Shown here: positions 58,308 to 64,000 of the stretch, one piece after another
Layout of the letters: each line of letters starts with the position of its first letter
Numbering within the stretch: the stretch's first letter is position 1
Source of the DNA: Tardiphaga sp. vice304
Lineage (GTDB): Bacteria > Pseudomonadota > Alphaproteobacteria > Rhizobiales > Xanthobacteraceae
DNA: 64,000 nucleotides
Assembly (NCBI RefSeq): GCF_007018905.1
Contig: NZ_CP041402.1
Coordinates: 1,414,001 to 1,478,000 of the forward strand
Direction: 5' to 3'
Notes under the pieces: model-generated
Seen by the model: only the letters and a program-made list of their open reading frames with translations
Database searches by the model: none
Told to the model about the DNA's origin: nothing
Position numbers and translations under genes: made by a program

Positions 58308-60269
58308 TTACGTCGCCCGCACTTCGCGAAGGAAGGCATCGACCTGGGTCTTGAGGTCTTCGCCATTGCGCGACAGGTCGGCGGCGGATTCCACCACGCG
58401 GCTGGCGGCGAGGCCGGTTTCGCGGGCGGCGTCGTTGACCCCCGCAATATTCTGCGAGACCTCGCCGGTGCCGCGCGCGGCGTCTGCCACGTTGCGGGCG
58501 ATCTCCAGCGTGGCGGCGCCCTGTTCCTCCACCGCCGCGGCGATCGCGCTCGCGATCTCGCTGACGCGGCCGATCGTCGTGCTGATGCCCTGGATCGAGC
58601 CGACCGAGGCCTTGGTGGCATTCTGGATCGCGCCGACCTGCGCCGAGATCTCTTCGGTGGCCTTCGAGGTCTGCGTCGCCAGGGCCTTCACTTCGGAGGC
58701 GACCACGGCGAAACCGCGGCCGGCCTCGCCGGCGCGCGCCGCCTCGATGGTGGCGTTGAGCGCGAGCAGATTGGTCTGGGCCGCGATCTCGCTGATCAGC
58801 CTGACGACGTCGCCGATTTTTTGCGCGGCTTCGGCGAGGCTTTGCACTTCGGAATTGGTGGTGTTGGCCTGATGGACGGCCTCGCCGGCGACGCGGGCAG
58901 ATTCGTTGACCTGCTGGGAGATCTCGCTGATCGAGGCGTTGAGTTCCTCGATCGCTGCGGCAACGGCCTGGGCGCTCTGGGTGGCTTCTTCGGAAGCGGC
59001 GGCCACGGCGGCGGTCTGCCGCGTCGATTCCTCGGCGGTCGCAGCCATCGACTGTGCGGTGCTGCGTAATTCGCCGGCGGCGGAACCTACCGCGCCGACG
59101 ACACTGCCGACGCCGCTTTCAAAGCGGCTGGCAAGCGCGTCCATCGTCTCGCGGCGTTCCTGCTGGCTGCGCTCGCGGGTCTGCTCCTGCGCAGTACGCA
59201 TCCGGTCGGTCTCGATCAGGCCGTTCTTGAAGATCTCGACGGCGCCGGCCATCGAGCCGATCTCGTCGTTGCGGCCGGCACCCGGGATCGCCACCGTATA
59301 TTGGCCGGCAGCGATGCTGCGCATCGCGGCGTCCAGCGCCTTGATCGGACGCGCCATGCTGCGGCCAATGAACACCGCGATCAGGCCGGCGACCAGCAGA
59401 ACGGATCCCGAGATGATCGCAAGCCAGGTCAGCGCGGTGATGGTCAGGGTGCGGTAGGCCGATGCGTCGCGCTCGATTTCGAACACCGCGACCGGCTCGC
59501 CGGAGAAGGTCTTGATCTGGCCGAAGGCGGTGGCGGAGGCCTTGCCGTTCAGCTCGCCGAACTGCATCACGGTCTCGCCGGCCAGCGCGCGGCGAAGGAT
59601 CGCCGCATCCGCAGGCCCGGCCGACATCGTGGACGCCAGCGTCTTGGCTGCGTCGCCGCTGAGCTGGTGGATCGCGATATCGACGTTGAAGCGCGCTTTC
59701 ATCGTTTCGACGAAGGTTTTGCCGAACGGCGCGCCGACATCGACGGCGCCGAGCACAATGTCGCCGTCCATCACCGGCGACGATCCGAACACGTTCAGCA
59801 CATCGCGGCCGACCTCGACGCCGCCAAGCGCCTTCTTCGTCGCGATCGCCTGCGCCAGCATCTTGCGCCGCCCGGTCATGTCGTCGTCGAACGTGCCGGG
59901 ATTGTGGCTGCGGGCAAAGGCGGTGCCGGGCGGCGTGGCGAGCGTGATCAATTCGAGGCCACGCGCCTTGATCTTCTGGTAGGGGTTGCTGAGAAAGGCG
60001 ATCGCCGCGGCGCGATCCTTGGCGCGCAGGATGTCCTTGATCTGCTGCATCGATGCCAGCACGTCGGCCACGGCCAGATTGGTGCGCGTCTCGGCGTTCA
60101 TGGCTGCGGTGATGTTCGCGTAATCGTTGCTCAATTCACGCTGCAGGGCGGTATCGACGATGCTCTGCTGCTGCCACATGCTGAAAGCCGCCAGTACGCC
60201 ACACGATCCGGCTGCTACCAGGGAAATAGCCACGATCATACGAGCCGAAATGGACTGTAGTGCGTGCAT
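58308..60269 (-). CDS. Methyl-accepting chemotaxis protein
   Basis: 653 residues. Transmembrane helix (~10-28), periplasmic Cache-like sensor (~35-270), second helix (~277-300), HAMP (~300-355, [18 protein letters not shown]) and a C-terminal MCP coiled-coil with the hairpin [20 protein letters not shown]. It signals to CheA/CheW. The ligand is not predictable. No che genes adjacent. Confidence 0.93.
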   Translation of the reverse strand: MHALQSISARMIVAISLVAAGSCGVLAAFSMWQQQSIVDTALQRELSNDYANITAAMNAETRTNLAVADVLASMQQIKDILRAKDRAAAIAFLSNPYQKIKARGLELITLATPPGTAFARSHNPGTFDDDMTGRRKMLAQAIATKKALGGVEVGRDVLNVFGSSPVMDGDIVLGAVDVGAPFGKTFVETMKARFNVDIAIHQLSGDAAKTLASTMSAGPADAAILRRALAGETVMQFGELNGKASATAFGQIKTFSGEPVAVFEIERDASAYRTLTITALTWLAIISGSVLLVAGLIAVFIGRSMARPIKALDAAMRSIAAGQYTVAIPGAGRNDEIGSMAGAVEIFKNGLIETDRMRTAQEQTRERSQQERRETMDALASRFESGVGSVVGAVGSAAGELRSTAQSMAATAEESTRQTAAVAAASEEATQSAQAVAAAIEELNASISEISQQVNESARVAGEAVHQANTTNSEVQSLAEAAQKIGDVVRLISEIAAQTNLLALNATIEAARAGEAGRGFAVVASEVKALATQTSKATEEISAQVGAIQNATKASVGSIQGISTTIGRVSEIASAIAAAVEEQGAATLEIARNVADAARGTGEVSQNIAGVNDAARETGLAASRVVESAADLSRNGEDLKTQVDAFLREVRAT

Positions 60270-60747
60270 CAGATGCCCCTTCTTCCGCGGGTAGCAGTTG
60301 CTGCGCGGCGGTTGTTCCGGTCGATAAACTACGGAAATCCCGTGAAGGAGCTTTTAATTGAAGGGAGGTTGCTTTTTAGTACAATGACTTAGGTAATTTA
60401 GTAGGGTTTGGAAGCGAGGCTAGGTGCCCGTCGCAGCCGACGTGGTACCAGACTGCGTGTTGGCGGAATCGTCGCCGCCGCTCCGGTTGTCCGTCGGCGG
60501 TTCGTTGCCGGCGCAGGTACGCGGCCGGGACCCGGTGCCAGGCGATTCGAACAGCCGGGCAAACGCCCGCCCGGATAGCGTCAAACTGTCGCGAATACGG
60601 TGTCGGATGTGGCATCGGCGCACCCTCGATCAGGCATGAACATGCGTGCGCACTGGTATAGTTGGGAGAAATTCATCAAGATTCAGGTGATTCGCTGCTC
60701 GAAACTGCACAGGTGTTCGCCGGGAGCGAGCGCCCGTGGCGCGCCTG
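60270..60747. other. Intergenic stretch without recognised gene
   Basis: 478 bp between the chemoreceptor start and the Crp-type gene end. The first 150 bp are AT-rich (TTTTTAGTACAATGACTTAGG) and probably hold the chemoreceptor promoter. The remainder has only short open frames without convincing protein text. No RNA gene or repeat recognised. Confidence 0.6.
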
Positions 60748-61428
60748 CTAATTGTCTCGCTCGATGTGCGGCTTGTCATTCAGCACGGCGTTGAGCAGCG
60801 AGTTGTGCACTTCGATCTTGCCATTGTAGCTGATGAAGCCGAGTTTGCGAAACTTGTTCATGAAGAAGCTGACGCGCGAGCGCGTGGTGCCGATCATCTC
60901 CGCCAGCGTCTCCTGGCTCAGCTCCACTGCAATCGGCTGCGGGCGACCTTCCTTGCCGAAATGCGCGAGGATCAGCAACAGTCGCGCCAGCCGTTTTTCG
61001 CTCGAATTGAATAACTGATCGACCAGGTCTTCTTCGATCCGGCTGTTGCGCGTCAGCAGATAGGTAATGAACATTTCGGAAAAGGCCGGCTCGTCGTGCA
61101 GCGTAGCGATCATCGCGGTCTTGGTGATCGAGGTGATGACGCAGTCTTCCAGCGCGGTCGTCGTGGCGATGCGGAGCGGATGGCCGGTCAGGCAACCCTC
61201 GCCGAAGAACTGGCCAGCCTCCAGAATGCCGACGACCGCCTCCTTGCCTTGCTCGGAGAGCACGGTGAGTTTGATCCGGCCCTTCTGGATAAAGAATACC
61301 GCTTCCGCCTTTTCGCCCTGGCAGAAGATCATCTGGTTTTTCCTGTACTCGGTGATCGTCTTGCCGTGACCGACATGGGCGAGAAAGCTCTTCGGATCGA
61401 ACTGGTCCTTGGGCATCTTGTCCAACAT
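60748..61428 (-). CDS. Crp/Fnr-family transcriptional regulator (no Fe-S cysteines)
   Basis: 226 residues. cNMP-binding-type beta-roll (FFIQKGRIKLTVLSEQGKEAV, GILEAGQFFGEGCLTG) and HTH LSQETLAEMIGTTRSRVSFFMNKF. The N-terminal FNR cysteine cluster is absent, so it does not sense O2 through an Fe-S cluster. This subgroup is common in Bradyrhizobium; the effector is unknown. Confidence 0.88.
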   Translation of the reverse strand: MLDKMPKDQFDPKSFLAHVGHGKTITEYRKNQMIFCQGEKAEAVFFIQKGRIKLTVLSEQGKEAVVGILEAGQFFGEGCLTGHPLRIATTTALEDCVITSITKTAMIATLHDEPAFSEMFITYLLTRNSRIEEDLVDQLFNSSEKRLARLLLILAHFGKEGRPQPIAVELSQETLAEMIGTTRSRVSFFMNKFRKLGFISYNGKIEVHNSLLNAVLNDKPHIERDN

Positions 61429-61677
61429 CGCTCGACCTTGCAGTATCCGCCAACGCTGGCTGTATCCTAACCGCTGCGCTCGCTACCGTACAAAGTTATT
61501 CTGAGTTGTGTTGGAGATTCTTTCGCGAATATGCGCTGCGCTGCGATGCAAGCGAGCCCCCGGCGATGGGGCATCGCATGCATACAAATGAAAATTCCCG
61601 CATGCAGGAACCAATGTTCCGACTGCACATTGATCGCGCACTTGAAACACAGCAATGCCGCAAAGGCTGGAGCCATC

Positions 61678-62508
61678 ATGATCGATACCGTAGTAGTTCA
61701 ACCCGCAGCGTCCGACGAAAATGTTGGCGCAGGCGTTTCCTGGCCGGCGATCTTTGCCGGGGCTGTCGTGTCCTGCGCGTTGACGCTCGTGTTGCTGACG
61801 CTCGGCGTGGCGCTCGGCGCAACTTCGGTTTCGCCGTGGTCAGGTTCGGGCGTGTCGGCGACCACCTTCAAGATCGCGACCGGCATCTACCTGATCGTGA
61901 TCGCCATGATCTCCTCGTCCGTCGGCGGCTATATCGCCGGCCGCCTGCGCACCCGCTGGGTCGGCGTTCACAGCGATGAGGTCTATTTCCGCGACACCGC
62001 GCATGGCTTCGTGACCTGGGCGGTTGCCTCGGTGCTCGGTGCCTTGCTGCTGGCAACGCCGGCGTCGAGCATCATGGGTAGCGCCGCGACCGGCGCTGCG
62101 CAGGGTGTTGCGGCCAATGCCGGCCCGATGGACGGCTATCTCGATACGTTGCTGCGTTCCGACACCCCGGCCGCCAACGCCAATGCGGCCGACGCCCGTA
62201 GCGAACTCAACCGTCTGTTCACCGCCAGCTTCAAGGCCGGCAGCGATCTCCAGCCCGCCGACCGGACCTACATTGCCAAGGTCGTGTCGGCCCGCACCGG
62301 TCTCAGCCAGGCTGACGCCGAAGCCCGCGTCAACCAGGTCGTGACCGCAGCCAAGACCAATCTGGATGCGGCGCGCAAGGCGACCGCCTCGCTGGCGTTC
62401 TGGCTGACCGCTTCGCTGCTGCTCGGTGCATTCTGCGCCAGCCTCGCTGCGACGGAAGGCGGCGGACTGCGCGACGGCACGTGGGGCAAGAAGCGTCGTC
62501 TGAACTAA
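61678..62508 (+). CDS. Conserved membrane protein, unknown function
   Basis: 276 residues. Two hydrophobic helices near the N-terminus (~22-47 and ~62-82), one at ~107-130 and one near the C-terminus (~243-262); a glycine-containing SSSVGGYIAGRLRTRW block between the first two. The loop from 135 to 240 is alanine-rich and helical. Not assigned to a function. A 22-residue hydrophobic peptide gene follows 70 bp later and a strong terminator closes the unit. Confidence 0.75.
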   Translation: MIDTVVVQPAASDENVGAGVSWPAIFAGAVVSCALTLVLLTLGVALGATSVSPWSGSGVSATTFKIATGIYLIVIAMISSSVGGYIAGRLRTRWVGVHSDEVYFRDTAHGFVTWAVASVLGALLLATPASSIMGSAATGAAQGVAANAGPMDGYLDTLLRSDTPAANANAADARSELNRLFTASFKAGSDLQPADRTYIAKVVSARTGLSQADAEARVNQVVTAAKTNLDAARKATASLAFWLTASLLLGAFCASLAATEGGGLRDGTWGKKRRLN

Positions 62509-62578
62509 ATCCGAAGTTCGTCGTTACCCTCACAACAAAAGAAGTTCGTCGTTTAACTCACGTCATAAGGACACTCAC

Positions 62579-62647
62579 ATGCCCATTCTTCTCTGGCTCG
62601 TCGGCATTCCGATTCCTTTGATCATCCTGTTCCTGCTGCTGCGTTAA
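62579..62647 (+). CDS. 22-residue hydrophobic peptide
   Basis: Encodes 22 residues: MPILLWLVGIPIPLIILFLL then LR. AAGGA precedes the ATG at good spacing, and a classical intrinsic terminator starts 14 nt after its stop. The peptide is a single membrane helix with a PIP kink. It is probably cotranscribed with the membrane protein before it. Confidence 0.6.
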   Translation: MPILLWLVGIPIPLIILFLLLR

Positions 62648-62660
62648 GTAATAGAACGTG

Positions 62661-62692
62661 AAAAGCCCGCCGAGCAATCGGCGGGCTTTTTG
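62661..62692 (+). terminator. Rho-independent terminator
   Basis: AAAAGCCCGCCGA and TCGGCGGGCTTTTT pair across a GCAA loop, with A- and T-runs on both sides, so it can act in both directions. Confidence 0.93.
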
Positions 62693-62700
62693 CTGTCGGG

Positions 62701-62781
62701 GTAGGGTGGGCAAAGCGAAGCGTGCCCACCATCCTCAAGGAAGCGGTGGGCACGGCGCAAGAGCGCCTTTGCCCACCCTAC
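62701..62781. repeat. Palindromic repeat (third family)
   Basis: GTAGGGTGGGCAAAG at the left end and CTTTGCCCACCCTAC at the right end are exact complements, 81 bp overall, with a nested GTGCCCACC/GGTGGGCAC pair. It lies between convergent genes. Confidence 0.88.
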
Positions 62782-62784
62782 AGA

Positions 62785-63630
62785 TCACGCCACCATCGAG
62801 GTCGGCCCCACGGCAGGCGTCTCGGTTTTCACCTCGTCGGTGATAACGGTGAAGCGTGCTAGCGGCGCTGCCCCAAAAGCCGTCGAGATGGCCACGTCCG
62901 CGGCGTCGCGGCCCCGGGCGATCACGACGCGGCCGATACGCGGGTGATTGTGGCGGGCGTCGAACGTGTACCATCGCCCATCGAGGAAGACCTCGAACCA
63001 GGCACTGAAATCCATCGGCGCGGGATCAATCGGTACGCCGATGTCGCCGAGATAGCCGGTGCAGTATCGCGCCGGAATGTTCATGCAGCGGCACAAGGTA
63101 ACCGCGAGATGCGCGTAGTCGCGGCAGACGCCGACGCGCTCGTCATGGCCTTCCGACGCGGTGCGGTCGTTGCGGGCATGGTGATAGCTGAAGTCGATGC
63201 GCTCGTGGGCATAATCGACGATCGCCTGCACGCGCGACCAGCCACCGGGAACGTGACCGAACATCGACCAGGCGAGATCGGACAGCTTCTGCGTATCGCA
63301 ATAGCGGCTGCCGAGCAGATAGACGAGCACGTCGTCGGGCAGTTCTGCAATCGGCGTCTGCCGGGCGTCAAGATTCACTTCGTCCGGCAGGCCGCTGTCG
63401 GAGATCAGAAAATCGTTTCTGATTTCGGTCAGGCCGGGCGGGGCGATGATGCGGGTGCAGGTATTGCCGAACATGTCGAGATAATCGCGGGCCTGAACAT
63501 CCTGCGAGAACGTGACGCGGTGCGGAGTGAGCAAATCCGATTCCCGCGATGGATGAATGCTTAGCATCAGTATCATCGGGGTTTCCTGATAGCATTGAAA
63601 CGCAATATCGTAACCCGCAAATATCTGCAC
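62785..63630 (-). CDS. Transglutaminase-like (bacterial) protein
   Basis: 281 residues from GTG 63630, preceded by AAGGAGA; family homology begins at the first residues (QIFAGYDIAFQC). The catalytic Cys is in VGVCRDYAHLA and the Asp in YTFDARHN. The usual catalytic His position in the DFxAWFE block is Ser here (DFSAWFEV). Members are probably cysteine proteases or amidases of unknown role. Confidence 0.83.
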   Translation of the reverse strand: MQIFAGYDIAFQCYQETPMILMLSIHPSRESDLLTPHRVTFSQDVQARDYLDMFGNTCTRIIAPPGLTEIRNDFLISDSGLPDEVNLDARQTPIAELPDDVLVYLLGSRYCDTQKLSDLAWSMFGHVPGGWSRVQAIVDYAHERIDFSYHHARNDRTASEGHDERVGVCRDYAHLAVTLCRCMNIPARYCTGYLGDIGVPIDPAPMDFSAWFEVFLDGRWYTFDARHNHPRIGRVVIARGRDAADVAISTAFGAAPLARFTVITDEVKTETPAVGPTSMVA

Positions 63631-63747
63631 CGACCATCTCCTTGAGTAAGCAATCGAAGGAATCGTTGCGAAACAAGTGGCGCCGGTGGTGCTTCGTTCC
63701 GGGATTCCGACTTTTAAAACTGCGGAAATTGTGGGCAGACACGACAA

Positions 63748-63775
63748 CGCCGCCCCGGAGATCTCCGGGGCGGCG
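63748..63775. terminator. Perfect palindromic hairpin
   Basis: CGCCGCCCCGGAGA followed directly by its complement, 28 bp, 23 bp after the stop of the leftward gene at 63799. No T-run; likely terminator for that gene. Confidence 0.6.
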
Positions 63776-63798
63776 TGTAGCAACGAGCGCTTGCCGTA

Positions 63799-64000
63799 TC
63801 AGGCCTTCTTGGAGGGCCGATCACCGCGCTTCTTGTCCGCAGCGGCCTTGGCCGGCGCGATGGTGGCGGCATCGGCGCGGTTCATCTTCAGCATCAAGAA
63901 GGATCGCCCGGTCACCTGGTAGACGTGCCCGAACGGAAATTCGCTACCCTCGGGCGTCTTCGTCAGATTGGTATCTACCAGCAGGTTCCAACCCGAGCCA
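63799..64000 (-). CDS. Probable glycogen debranching enzyme GlgX, C-terminal end only
   Basis: The leftward frame is open from the window edge to TGA at 63799-63801, giving 66 residues. The text GWNLLVDTNLTKTPEG and HVYQVTGRSFLML resembles the C-terminal beta domain of GlgX-type debranching enzymes. A lysine-rich tail (KKRGDRPSKKA) follows. Only the end is visible, so the call is tentative. Confidence 0.5.
   Translation of the reverse strand, partial: GSGWNLLVDTNLTKTPEGSEFPFGHVYQVTGRSFLMLKMNRADAATIAPAKAAADKKRGDRPSKKA

Overview
The window is a high-GC alphaproteobacterial chromosome segment. Gene content and protein wording fit the Bradyrhizobium/Rhodopseudomonas branch (Nitrobacteraceae): a red-type RuBisCO operon with cbbX, an FNR/FixK-type regulator with perfect anaeroboxes, betaine-lipid genes, tripartite tricarboxylate uptake and many palindromic intergenic repeats. 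No plasmid, phage or transposase gene was recognised. The lineage is an inference from gene content, not from a marker gene.

Layout. 1-6.9 kb: end of a solute-binding protein, two permeases, an ATPase, a GpdQ-like glycerophosphodiesterase, a YbhN-type membrane protein and the divergent pair btaB/btaA. Read together this looks like a phosphorus-sparing module (organophosphate uptake, diester hydrolysis, phosphorus-free betaine lipid synthesis). 7-13.2 kb: M20 amidohydrolase and histidine utilisation genes (hutI-hutU-hutD leftward, hutF rightward) without hutH or hutG. 13.3-17.2 kb: hydantoin-type set (D-carbamoylase, hydantoin racemase-like, hydantoinase) and a UbiX flavin prenyltransferase. 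17.3-21.7 kb: CBS/BON protein, a large hybrid histidine kinase of more foreign-looking composition, a 0.5 kb decayed stretch and tRNA-Met(CAU). 21.8-29 kb: two VOC proteins, TctC-TctB-TctA, a four-cysteine FNR homologue with two perfect TTGAT-N4-ATCAA boxes, a 37-residue membrane peptide behind a third, near-perfect box, and phosphoglucomutase.

29.2-39.3 kb: a probable catabolic locus for an unknown compound. A NitT/TauT-type ABC transporter with an embedded GntR regulator runs leftward; a fumarylacetoacetate hydrolase-family enzyme, a cyclase/KynB-type hydrolase and a Tat-exported amidohydrolase run rightward; a palindrome sits between them. An outer-membrane-like protein and an L-arabinonate dehydratase-like enzyme follow. 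39.5-46.6 kb: a frameshifted sensor kinase, an L,D-transpeptidase, hemE/hemF, TspO and heme oxygenase. 46.6-55.8 kb: cbbR, divergent from cbbF-cbbP-cbbA-cbbL-cbbS-cbbX (no cbbT), then a 107-residue cysteine-motif protein of unknown role and a thiamine-diphosphate enzyme. 56-64 kb: UvrD-like helicase, chemoreceptor, Crp-type regulator, a membrane protein with a 22-residue hydrophobic peptide behind it, a transglutaminase-like protein and the C-terminus of a probable GlgX.

The most interesting leads are the lipid-remodelling/phosphodiester cluster at the left end, the uncharacterised catabolic locus at 29-36 kb, the FNR-box-linked small membrane peptide at 27.15 kb, and the small CxCxxC protein plus ThDP enzyme attached to the RuBisCO operon.
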